Source: Lentisphaerae bacterium ADurb.Bin242 (GTDB lineage Bacteria > Verrucomicrobiota > Lentisphaeria > Victivallales > UBA1829). Taken from it: 50,333 nucleotides of DNA. Positions within the stretch are counted from its first letter, which is position 1; the number at the start of each line of letters is the position of its first letter. The notes under the pieces were generated by a model. That model saw nothing but the letters and a program-made list of their open reading frames with translations, had not been told where the DNA came from and searched no databases. The DNA is taken from NCBI GenBank assembly GCA_002069785.1, contig MWCA01000038.1:1-50333 (forward strand), read 5' to 3'. The position numbers and the translations under genes were made by a program. Below are positions 39,865 to 48,363 of the stretch, piece after piece.

Positions 39865-40800
39865 ATGGGACGGAACGTGAACACTCCCGCGGAATCCTTC
39901 GGCAGTTTCCTCGATCTTTCGCAGCTGGCGTCTCTGCCCACGCTGGAATTGCGCGCCCGGTATCTGGTCCGGGGGCTGTACGCCGGAATGCACCGGAGCC
40001 CGTTCCGGGGCGCCAACGCGGAATTCAAGGAACACCGCGAGTATTTCCCCGGCGATCCGGTTTCGGACATCGACTGGAAGGTGTATGCCCGGACAGACCG
40101 CCTTGTGGTGCGCCTCCGCGAGGAGGACGCCGACCTCTCGGCGGCGCTGTTTGTGGACGGAAGCGCTTCGATGGACTTCAAGGACGGGGCATCGCTCCTG
40201 ACGAAATGGGAATACGCCTGTGCGCTGGCCGCCGGACTCATGTTCCTGATGCGGAACCAGAAAGACCGTTTCACCCTGTCCGTGCTCGGACATGAACCGG
40301 AAAAACTGGACAAGCCCTCGAATACTCCGCCGCACTTCACGAAGATGCTGGGCAAACTCCGGAGAAAGCCGTCCGGAAAGGACGTCTCTTTTGCGCAGTC
40401 CCTTTCGGATGCGGAAACAGAACTCAAAAACGGCTCCATCCTCCTTCTGATCTCGGATTTCTACATGAACCCGGAGGAGCTCGCTCCCGTCTTCGACCGC
40501 TTCCGCGAAAAACAATGCGAACTGCTCCTCTTCCATATCATGGACGGCGCGGAACGTTTTTTCCCGTATCGCGACACCCTCCGGCTGGAAGAGCTTGAAA
40601 GCGGGGCGAAAATGCTTCTTTCGCCCGATCTTCTGCGGAAGGAATACCTCCAGAGAGTGGAAGATCATCTGACCGGGCTTTCCGGACTCGCCCGCGCGAA
40701 AGGGGGAAGCCATTCGCTGTTCACGACGGACCGCGTCCCGCTGGAGGCGCTGGGGACGTATCTTTCCCTCCGGAACCAACGTTTGAGGCGATTCCCATGA
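39865..40800 (+). CDS. DUF58 (VWA-like) protein
   Basis: About 311 residues from the ATG at 39865; a GTG at 39877 is an alternative start and the ribosome site does not decide between them. It has the DUF58 core motif FKEHREYFPGDPVSDIDWKVYARTDRLVVRLREED (residues 54-88) and a MIDAS-type VDGSASM at 97-103 (D98, S100, S102), followed by LLLISDFYMNPEEL. DUF58 proteins are standard partners of MoxR ATPases. No membrane segment is visible. The stop codon overlaps the next start (ATGA at 40797-40800), so translation is coupled. Confidence 0.9.
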   Translation: MGRNVNTPAESFGSFLDLSQLASLPTLELRARYLVRGLYAGMHRSPFRGANAEFKEHREYFPGDPVSDIDWKVYARTDRLVVRLREEDADLSAALFVDGSASMDFKDGASLLTKWEYACALAAGLMFLMRNQKDRFTLSVLGHEPEKLDKPSNTPPHFTKMLGKLRRKPSGKDVSFAQSLSDAETELKNGSILLLISDFYMNPEELAPVFDRFREKQCELLLFHIMDGAERFFPYRDTLRLEELESGAKMLLSPDLLRKEYLQRVEDHLTGLSGLARAKGGSHSLFTTDRVPLEALGTYLSLRNQRLRRFP

Positions 40801-42641
40801 TCCAGTTCGCGTTCAGCATGTATTTATGGGGTCTTTGCCTTCTGGCGGTTCCCTTGATCCTTCATCTCCTGAAGCACCGTCCGAACGAGGTGAAGCCTTT
40901 TCCGTCGTTCTTCTTTCTCGCGCAGACCGCGGCCGCGAAGCAGCGCCGCAACCACTGGCTGAAATATCTGGTCCTGTTCTGCCGGTGCGCGGCGCTGGCC
41001 TGTCTCGCGCTGGTGTTCGCGTGGCCGTTTGCGGATGATGTTGCGGCGGAGCCTTCGTCCGCGACCGTTCTGATTTACGACGCCTCGTTCAGCACCGGTT
41101 CCGAAAAGGCGCGTCCCCTGCTGCGCGACGCCCTGGCCGGAGAATTGAACAAAGTCACGCCCGGAACGCCGCTCCTCGGCGCAATCCTCACGGACGTTTT
41201 TCTTTCCAGCGGGGACTTCACGGGGAACCCTTCGGCATTGAAGTCGTTCTTCGAGAAAACCCGGGCCGTCTCCGCCATGCCGTCGGACTTCACCACCGCT
41301 TTGTATCAGGCGGACAGCCGTCTCGGAGCCATCCGTGCGAAACAGAAAAAAATCGTACTTCTGACCGACCGGCAGAAATTTCCGTGGAGGCGTTTCCCGG
41401 AACGGCCGTTTCTCCGGAACGCGGACGATGTGGAAATCCGTCCCGGAAAAGTCCGGAAACCGTACAACTGTTCCATTGTCTCCGCCCGGACAACCTTGAA
41501 CGGACTGACCGTGCGCCTGCGGAATTTCAACCCGAAGGAGGAATCCTGCACGCTGGAAGTGTTCCTCGATTCGAAGTCAATGTTGAAAAAAGAACTTCTC
41601 CTTCCGCCGAACGGGGAACGGACTGAAACGTTCCCGCTTGCATTCCCGCCGGAAGCCCGGGAAGGGAAAATCGTCCTGAACGCGAAACAGGACGACATCC
41701 CGACCGACAATTTCTGGTATTTTCCGCTCAACCCGGCGCCTCCGGCGAAAATCCGGCTGACGTTCTCCGTTGAACACCAGTTTATCCGGGAAGCCCTGCG
41801 TTCGTCTTCGATCCAGTTGGAGACGCTCACGAAAAAAAATCTCCGGGAACCGGCGGACTTGCTGATCCTGACCGAGCTTTCCACGCTGGACGGGGAGATC
41901 GCGCCCGCACTGGACGCCGCACTCCGGAACGGGACCGGGGTCGTCCTCGTGTTCGACGGCTCCGCCCGGATGAAACAACTGCTGGCGCACTATGGTTTTT
42001 CGTTTAAAACAAGCCCGAAACTGGACAGCGCCGGGCTGGAAATGATCCATCTGGAACATCCCGTTTTCAGGGAGTATCTCAAAATCAGTTCGGCCAGCTG
42101 GTTCGACATCTCGTTTTTTGACGTGCCCCGGCTCAAAATCCCCGCGCAAGCCCGCCTCCTCGCCGCATTCGACGGCATGGTTCCGGCCGCCTGTGAAATG
42201 GTCCGGGGAAATGGAAAACTCTTCGTGCTGGCCTGTCCGATCACGCCGAAACACACCAATTTCCAGACCTACGGCAATTTTGTGGCTTTCTGGCGGGAAC
42301 TGGCCGAATATGTTTCCAAAGACCGGACCCGGCAGGAATCCTTCACCGCCGCCAGCCGTCCGGCCCGGACAAAGGACGGAGACCTCGACCTGAGCACTCC
42401 CGGAAATTATACGGTGAACGGTCACATGTACAGTGTCAACGCGAACCGGGCGGAATCGGAAGTGGAACAGCTCCCGGATTCGTTTTCGTGCCGGAAATAC
42501 ATCGTTCCCAAAGAGAAGGAAAAAGAAGAACCGGCTTACCTCCGGATCGGCGGGATCAAAAACTATCAGACGCTCCTCCTGCTGCTGATGATGGGATTTC
42601 TGATGCTGGAACTGGCGGTTTCAAACAGGACGGCCCTATAA
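40797..42641 (+). CDS. BatA-like membrane protein with VWA-type domain
   Basis: A 614-residue membrane protein. The N-terminus has the BatA/aerotolerance signature: a first membrane segment at residues 7-24, then HRPNEVKPFPSFFFL, then a second segment at about 58-77. A degenerate VWA domain follows (LIYDASFSTGS with the D-x-S-x-S pattern; AKQKKIVLLTDR). Residues 220-330 are a beta-sandwich, and 340-500 resemble a GATase-like fold (PADLLILTELSTLDGEIAPALDAAL; GVVLVFDGSARM). A last membrane helix is at about 593-609. The gene overlaps its neighbours by 4 bases upstream and 1 base downstream (TAATG). Confidence 0.82.
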   Translation: MIQFAFSMYLWGLCLLAVPLILHLLKHRPNEVKPFPSFFFLAQTAAAKQRRNHWLKYLVLFCRCAALACLALVFAWPFADDVAAEPSSATVLIYDASFSTGSEKARPLLRDALAGELNKVTPGTPLLGAILTDVFLSSGDFTGNPSALKSFFEKTRAVSAMPSDFTTALYQADSRLGAIRAKQKKIVLLTDRQKFPWRRFPERPFLRNADDVEIRPGKVRKPYNCSIVSARTTLNGLTVRLRNFNPKEESCTLEVFLDSKSMLKKELLLPPNGERTETFPLAFPPEAREGKIVLNAKQDDIPTDNFWYFPLNPAPPAKIRLTFSVEHQFIREALRSSSIQLETLTKKNLREPADLLILTELSTLDGEIAPALDAALRNGTGVVLVFDGSARMKQLLAHYGFSFKTSPKLDSAGLEMIHLEHPVFREYLKISSASWFDISFFDVPRLKIPAQARLLAAFDGMVPAACEMVRGNGKLFVLACPITPKHTNFQTYGNFVAFWRELAEYVSKDRTRQESFTAASRPARTKDGDLDLSTPGNYTVNGHMYSVNANRAESEVEQLPDSFSCRKYIVPKEKEKEEPAYLRIGGIKNYQTLLLLLMMGFLMLELAVSNRTAL

Positions 42642-43864
42642 TGAACCTCCGATTCAAATTCTACTGTTACTACGTCGCCAGGGTCTTCGACTTCGCGCTG
42701 CTTTCCGTTGCGCTCCTGTGCACGATGACGTGTCTGTTTCTGACCGCGGCAAGGCTCCTGGACCCGAACGCGGAACAGTGCGCCGTCTGGAATCTCATCG
42801 GGAAGGGAATCCTGATCGTTGCGGGAGGATGTTTTCTGATCCTGACGCTGCTCAAGCTGGAGAAAAAACGGACATCCATCCGCGGATTCGATCTTTTCAC
42901 GGACTCGAAAAACCGTCTTGAAGCGTTCTTCCTCCTGAAAAAGACGGCCCATCCTCTGAAAGCGGCGCAGGCGAACGAGGCTTCGGCTTATTTTGCGTCC
43001 GTCCGGCTTCCATGGTCGGTCTACCGGCCGTTTTTTTCGCTGTTCCTGATTCTCCTGATGCTGCCTTGCTCGTTCCGGCTGATGAAAAATGCCGAATCGG
43101 CGCATGCCCTTGTTCAACAGGAAAAGCAAATCGCCAAAAAAGCGGAAGAGAAGAAAAAGGCGGCGGCGGAACGGGCCAGAGAGCTGGCCGCGGAAAAAGC
43201 CGCCCTCGCCTTGACTTTGCCGGAAAGCGAGAGCCGGGCCAAACCGCTGGACGAGGTCGAATGGGAAGGAACCGGCGAGTCGCCGCACGGATTCGACACC
43301 CTCGGGCTGGCGGTTTATGTGAACGGGGAGTTCAAGAAGGTCTTCCCGCCCGAGGCGTCTCCGAAAGCAAAGGGAAAAATCTCTTTCGGGTCGGTCCTCG
43401 CGCTGGAAGAACTGAATGTGAAGCCGTTCGATCTGGTCAGCTTCCACCTTACCGGAAACGCGCTGGTCGGCGGAAAACGGATCGAGCTCCTCAGCGAGCC
43501 GGGCTTCGTGGAGGTCCGGCCGTTCCGGGAAGACGCGTTTTTCCTGAAGGAGGCCAATCCGCCGGGAATGTCCGCCGAAAATCAGGAAATCCTTGCGATG
43601 CTTTACGGCATGCTGGACTTGCAAATCCGTCTGAACAAAGCCTTGTTCGCGCTCAAAATCTACCTGAAACAGCCGCACGGGGAATCCGGCGGCAAGGTGC
43701 TGGAAAAAATAAAACTTCAACAGGAAGAACTGACGAAAACGCTGGAGGATTTTCTCAACGACCCGAAATCCAGACGTCTTCCCGCCGATGCGGTCAACCA
43801 GTTGGAACAGGCGCTGGAAAAGATGAAAACAACCATGGGTTCGATCGGGAAAGGAGCTTTGTAA
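42641..43864 (+). CDS. Membrane protein with coiled coil, DUF4175-like N-terminal part
   Basis: 407 residues from the ATG at 42641, which overlaps the previous stop by one base. Membrane helices lie at about 14-36, 54-74 and 130-148. A charged Lys/Ala/Glu-rich coiled coil follows (about 155-200), then a beta-rich domain (LAVYVNGEFKKVFPP; VSFHLTGNALVGGKRIELLSEPG) and a helical region (QEELTKTLEDFLNDPKSRRLPADAVNQLEQALEKM). The order of membrane pair, beta-domain and helices recalls DUF4175 proteins of related clusters, with the long coiled coil moved to the next gene. The family call is tentative. Its stop is directly followed by the next ATG. Confidence 0.55.
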   Translation: MNLRFKFYCYYVARVFDFALLSVALLCTMTCLFLTAARLLDPNAEQCAVWNLIGKGILIVAGGCFLILTLLKLEKKRTSIRGFDLFTDSKNRLEAFFLLKKTAHPLKAAQANEASAYFASVRLPWSVYRPFFSLFLILLMLPCSFRLMKNAESAHALVQQEKQIAKKAEEKKKAAAERARELAAEKAALALTLPESESRAKPLDEVEWEGTGESPHGFDTLGLAVYVNGEFKKVFPPEASPKAKGKISFGSVLALEELNVKPFDLVSFHLTGNALVGGKRIELLSEPGFVEVRPFREDAFFLKEANPPGMSAENQEILAMLYGMLDLQIRLNKALFALKIYLKQPHGESGGKVLEKIKLQQEELTKTLEDFLNDPKSRRLPADAVNQLEQALEKMKTTMGSIGKGAL

Positions 43865-46800
43865 ATGAACCGGAACGCATTCATTCTTTCTCTCATTTTC
43901 ATTTTGCCGGCGGTCCTGAACGCCGAGGAGCCGGCCACCCAAAGCCAGCAGAAAGCCGTTTCGCATCTGGTTCAGGCGTTGAAAAGCATCCGCCTTGCCA
44001 TCATGAGCGGCAGCGGAGAAACGCCCGGAGCGGGAAAACCCGGTCAGGACAAGACTGCCGGGAATCCATTCCGGAGCAAGGAAAAATTCAAACTGCCGGA
44101 GATGCCGCCCAAAGAAAATGCCCACAACCAGCTTTCCGAGTTGTCGAAGGAACAGAAGCAGCTCAATTCGGAAGTCCGGAAAAATGCCGGAGGCACCAGC
44201 GAAAAACTGGCCGAAAAACAGGATTCGCTCCGGGAAAAACTTGACGCCGTGAGGAAAAAACTTTCCGACAATAAACCGGCCGCGGAGAAACTTGCGAACA
44301 GCGATGAAAAAATGAAGGACGCCTCGGATTACCTGAAAGCGGAAAAACGGCTTCCCGCCTCGGTCAAAGGCGAACAGGCCGCCGCGGACCTGGAGCAAGT
44401 CCGGAAGAAGCTGGAAAAGGATTCCAACCAGGAGACCGCGAAGAAACTCGAGGAGACCGGAAAAAAGCTCGACCATCTTTCGGAAGAGCTGAAAGACGGA
44501 AAACACTCCTCGAAGCAGACGCTCGATGAGCTTTCGGAGATGGCCTCCGACCTGGCAAAAGAGGCGGGAAACCAGCACAAGACCGGAACGCAGGGCAATG
44601 CGGAACGGCTGGGCAAGGTCGGGGAGCGGATGAACGAGGCGGCGGACTCCGGTCCGGACAGCAAACTCCCGGAAGCGAAAAAGAAGGAAGAACTCCTCCA
44701 GACGCTCGGAACCCTCAAAAAAGTGGTGACGGCGGCCCGGAGCGGACAGCAGGACCCGGTTTCGTTTCTGAGCTCGACCCTCTCCCGGCTGAATGAGAAC
44801 ACGGACTATCTGAAATATCTGAAAAAACACCCCGATCCGGCCGCGGAACAGGAGGTCCGCAAGGAAATGGATTCTCTTCTGGAAGACCTGTCGTCGATCG
44901 TGGGACGGATCGCGGAAGAGTCCGCGGACTGGAATGTGGTGAAGGCACGCGAAGCCGTGGAAAAAGAGCTGACGCGTTATGGAAAAAATGTTTCGGGTTC
45001 TCCGGAAAAAATGGCTCCCCTCCTGGACCTGGCGGGAAAGCTGCTTCTGGCGCTGAAACGGGAAGTCCGGATTCATGTGTTCGAAGCGGAGGAAGTCCCG
45101 GAAAAATACCGCCGCGACGCCGCCTCCATGACGGACCAGAGCATTCAGACCATCCACTGGGATTTTCCCGGCTCCTGGACCGGATTGGTTCTCGCATTCC
45201 TGTTTCTTGCCGCATTCACGATTCTTTCCTACCGGTATTCCCTGCGCGATTTCGGCGGATTCCGGAAAACCGTCCTGTGCCTCCTGCGAATCCTTCTTTT
45301 CTGCCTGATCCTGTTGTGTCTGACAAATCCCCGGATGGAAACCGAACGGACGATCCGGCGCCAGGAGAAACCGAAAATCGCGGTGGTGTTCGACGAGTCG
45401 GGCAGCATGCTGAAACCCTCCGTCTGGAAACGCAACCGTTTTCAGGACGCGGTCGCCTTCTGGAACGAAAAAGTCAACCGCGCGGACGTCCAGACGGATT
45501 TCTACCATTTCGGGCGAAACCTCCGCACCGTTCCCGGCGCGGGAGCCGAGCCGGATGTCGCCAACAGCGGAGAAACCCGCTTTTATGCGCTTGCGCGGGA
45601 ATGGATTCCGCGGTTCGAGGCGGAAAAATACAACGGGGTCATCTGCTTCACGGATGGGATCGACACGGGGGAAGAGGGACGCGGCGATCTCCTGTCCGCG
45701 CTGGCGGCCACTCCGCTGGAACATGTGTTCGTCGCCATGAACCAGGAAGTCGCGTCGATGCCGGAACTCTCCTTCCGGAAAATCGAGTCGCCCTCGCAAG
45801 TCTTCACGAAAACGGAAAACGCCCTGACTTTCCTGATCCGGTGCGGCAACCTCCACGCCGGGTTCAATCCCGTATTCGAACTGCTGCGGAACAGGACGGA
45901 AGTGCTTTACACGCAGGAACTCGCTCCGGTCAACGGCATCCGGACCGTGAAATACCGCATGGCGGCCGAACTGCCGGGAACCGAACTCCTGACGGCACGT
46001 CTCCTCCTGAAAGGGAAGGTCTGCGAAAGCGTCACGTGGAGCATCGAGAAGACGGAACGGAAAGACAAATTGAACGTTCTGATTTTCAACGGCTCGCTCG
46101 ACTTCGGGACCCGTTTCATCCGCAATGTCTTTCTGGACGAACCGTCGATCGCGCTGGACATCCGGTATGCAAAGGGAATCTTTCCGGAGAAAACCGGAAA
46201 AGGAGTTGAGTTTCCCAACCGCGACGAACTGGGCAAATTCGATATTCTCCTCCTGATGAACCTGAAAAGGAATGCGCTGGGACCGAACGCGGAGGCGGAT
46301 GCAATGGACTTCGTGCAGAAGGGAGGCGGACTGCTCTTCGTGTGCGGAAATCCGGCCGCGGCACGGGAATACGCCGCCTCCACGCTGGAAACGCTTCTCC
46401 CGGTGAAGTTCGCCAGGGGGGAAACGTCCGATTCCCGCGCGGAACCGGAAACCCAGCGGATTCTGGACGAGATCGCCCGGGGCAGAACTCCCACCCAGTT
46501 CGACGCCCATATGGTCCGGCAGAAAGAATTCACGTTCAAGCCGCAGCCGCTGTATCCGTTCGAACTGACACTGCTGGGAAAGAAGAGTCCGCTGTTCTAT
46601 AAAAACGCTTCCGACGGAAAGCCGATGGCGGTCATTCCGCAATTTCAGGATATGGCCCCGGTCGATTCCCTCAAGCCGGGCGCCAATCTGCTGGCATTCC
46701 ACACCGCCGGCGGACGGGAACATCCGCTTCTGGCCTACCAGAATTTCGGAACCGGCCGGAGCATGGTGCTGGCCTGCGATCCGCTGTGGCGCTGGAAATT

Positions 46801-47389
46801 GAATCTGCCCTCAAAAAATCCGGCGTATGAGATTTTCTGGAAGAACCTGTTTTCCTACCTCTCGCTCGGAAAGAACCGCACCACGCGCTGGATCGTGCCG
46901 AACCTGACGCCGGACGCGAAGGAATGGGAACTGGCTCTGGACCCGGGCGCCCTGATTCCGGACCCCGGAAGGATCGTGTGCAAGCTGGAGTCCGGCGGGA
47001 CGGAACAGACACTTCCGCTTCAAACGCTCGACGGCAAGCTCCGCTGTGTTGTAAAGCCGGACGGCACGGAAAAGACGATCCGGGCTTTCTATGAAGGCAA
47101 AGCCATGGCCTCTTTCACATTTTCGGCGCTGAAGTCCACGGAAATCGCAAAAGAATTCCGGACGCTGGAGCCGGACATGGAAGGGCTGAGGGAGTTTGCA
47201 ACTCTGCCGAATGTGACGCTGCTGGACAGCGGTTCGAAGCTGGATCTGGCGGACCGTTTCGGGCGGAAGGAAATCATACTTAAGGAGAAAACAATTCATC
47301 CGCTGTGGCATAACGGCTGGATGTTCTTCTGGATGGCGGCGCTCCTGATTCTGGAATGGATCGCCCGGCGCTGGAACCGTCTTTTGTAA
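43865..47389 (+). CDS. Giant membrane VWA protein with long periplasmic coiled coil
   Basis: A 1,174-residue protein. Residues 1-20 are a signal peptide. Residues 75-330 are a long, highly charged coiled coil rich in Lys, Glu and Ala. Two membrane helices lie at about 440-458 and 468-488, followed by a VWA domain with MIDAS motif VVFDESGSM (about 507-515) and VICFTDGIDTGEEGRG. Residues 700-1000 include a GATase-like fold (FDILLLMNLKRNALGP; MDFVQKGGGLLFVCGNPAAAREYA; GTGRSMVLACDPLWRWKLN), and a last membrane helix lies at about 1153-1171. This is the VWA/glutamine-amidotransferase-like protein usual in MoxR clusters of this bacterial group, with an extra N-terminal coiled coil that may be a fused DUF4175-like part. 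Confidence 0.78.
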   Translation: MNRNAFILSLIFILPAVLNAEEPATQSQQKAVSHLVQALKSIRLAIMSGSGETPGAGKPGQDKTAGNPFRSKEKFKLPEMPPKENAHNQLSELSKEQKQLNSEVRKNAGGTSEKLAEKQDSLREKLDAVRKKLSDNKPAAEKLANSDEKMKDASDYLKAEKRLPASVKGEQAAADLEQVRKKLEKDSNQETAKKLEETGKKLDHLSEELKDGKHSSKQTLDELSEMASDLAKEAGNQHKTGTQGNAERLGKVGERMNEAADSGPDSKLPEAKKKEELLQTLGTLKKVVTAARSGQQDPVSFLSSTLSRLNENTDYLKYLKKHPDPAAEQEVRKEMDSLLEDLSSIVGRIAEESADWNVVKAREAVEKELTRYGKNVSGSPEKMAPLLDLAGKLLLALKREVRIHVFEAEEVPEKYRRDAASMTDQSIQTIHWDFPGSWTGLVLAFLFLAAFTILSYRYSLRDFGGFRKTVLCLLRILLFCLILLCLTNPRMETERTIRRQEKPKIAVVFDESGSMLKPSVWKRNRFQDAVAFWNEKVNRADVQTDFYHFGRNLRTVPGAGAEPDVANSGETRFYALAREWIPRFEAEKYNGVICFTDGIDTGEEGRGDLLSALAATPLEHVFVAMNQEVASMPELSFRKIESPSQVFTKTENALTFLIRCGNLHAGFNPVFELLRNRTEVLYTQELAPVNGIRTVKYRMAAELPGTELLTARLLLKGKVCESVTWSIEKTERKDKLNVLIFNGSLDFGTRFIRNVFLDEPSIALDIRYAKGIFPEKTGKGVEFPNRDELGKFDILLLMNLKRNALGPNAEADAMDFVQKGGGLLFVCGNPAAAREYAASTLETLLPVKFARGETSDSRAEPETQRILDEIARGRTPTQFDAHMVRQKEFTFKPQPLYPFELTLLGKKSPLFYKNASDGKPMAVIPQFQDMAPVDSLKPGANLLAFHTAGGREHPLLAYQNFGTGRSMVLACDPLWRWKLNLPSKNPAYEIFWKNLFSYLSLGKNRTTRWIVPNLTPDAKEWELALDPGALIPDPGRIVCKLESGGTEQTLPLQTLDGKLRCVVKPDGTEKTIRAFYEGKAMASFTFSALKSTEIAKEFRTLEPDMEGLREFATLPNVTLLDSGSKLDLADRFGRKEIILKEKTIHPLWHNGWMFFWMAALLILEWIARRWNRLL

Positions 47390-47401
47390 AGGAGGGAAAA
47401 A

Positions 47402-48100
47402 ATGCGATATCTGTTTCTGCTTTTCTGCGCATGTTTCTGTGCGGCGGCCTCCGATTTCGAATCGGAACGGGGCAGCCGGGTTTCCTGGGCGCGGCTGAAA
47501 TTCCCCGTCAAGGGCAGTTCCCGCTCGGAATCGGCGTGGGACTGGCATGCGCATCCGTCCGGCGACATGCGGATGATCGACTTCATCCGGAAAAACACGT
47601 CCGTGAACCTGATGGCGGACTGGAATGTGGTGGATGCGGAACATCTGGAAAAAATGTGCGCGTTCCCGTTCATTTTCATGCACGGGCAGCGGACCCTGAA
47701 TCTCTCGCCGCTGGCGGAAAAAAACATCAAGGAATATCTGCTGCGCGGCGGCTTCCTTTTCATAGACGATTGCGTCTACCAGAAATACGATCCGTACCAG
47801 GATATGATGTATCAAAGCACGCTGAAACTCCTGAAACAGCTGTTTCCGGGGGTGGAAATCCGGCGGGTCGGCCTCGACCACGAACTGTTCCGCTGTTACT
47901 ACAAGATTCGTTTCTTCCCGCATTGCCAGGGAAAGAACAACGGCATCTCGCTGGTGACCTGGCAGGGACGCCTCATCGCCATCATCACCTCCAGCGACAT
48001 TCACTGCGGATGGGTCAGCGAACAGTGGTTCGGAGCGGAAATCACGCAGGAAGCCTACCGGCTCGGCGCCAATGTTTACGTGTATTCCATGTCGCATTGA
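47402..48100 (+). CDS. DUF4159-family protein
   Basis: A 232-residue protein with a signal peptide (MRYLFLLFCACFCAAA). It shows the DUF4159 pattern: FSWARLKFPV-like start after the signal, HPSGDMRMIDFIRKNTSVNL, then FPFIFMHGQRTLNLS, KEYLLRGGFLFIDDC, and a final GRLIAIITSSDIHCGW. The fold is related to glutamine-amidotransferase-like domains. DUF4159 genes are regular members of MoxR/DUF58/BatA clusters. AAAGGAGGGAAAA precedes the ATG. It is the last gene of the cluster; a 264-base gap follows. Confidence 0.85.
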   Translation: MRYLFLLFCACFCAAASDFESERGSRVSWARLKFPVKGSSRSESAWDWHAHPSGDMRMIDFIRKNTSVNLMADWNVVDAEHLEKMCAFPFIFMHGQRTLNLSPLAEKNIKEYLLRGGFLFIDDCVYQKYDPYQDMMYQSTLKLLKQLFPGVEIRRVGLDHELFRCYYKIRFFPHCQGKNNGISLVTWQGRLIAIITSSDIHCGWVSEQWFGAEITQEAYRLGANVYVYSMSH

Positions 48101-48299
48101 AACGGCGCCGGAATCCGGCCGGAGCTTCCACGCCCGGAGCATTTACGATAGGGACATTTGTCCCGCCGGGTCTGGAAAGATTGGAAAGCGGGCGCATGTA
48201 CATTCTCCGATAAAACGCATTTCCATTTTTTCCGGGGATAAATCGGCGTTATTCCGCATGAAATCCTTCGCAATATGGATCATCCAGGGAACGGGCGAA

Positions 48300-48328
48300 T
48301 TGCATAGTCACCATTTCTGTGCTATATT
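48300..48328 (+). promoter_or_regulatory. Promoter of the permease-EIIA gene
   Basis: -35 TTGCAT (48300-48305), 17-base spacer, -10 TATATT (48323-48328), about 36 bases before the ATG at 48364. The region between 48100 and 48300 shows no gene and no clear terminator. Confidence 0.55.
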
Positions 48329-48363
48329 ATTCAGGTTACGGACAATGAAGGAGGAATGTGATT

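Noticed and set aside
42566..46723. A 1,385-codon open frame on the minus strand, opposite the MoxR-cluster genes
   Set aside because: It is an antisense shadow caused by GC-rich codon use: it reads as Phe/Arg/Gln-rich low-quality protein, has no ribosome site, and lies opposite three well-supported, tightly spaced plus-strand genes.
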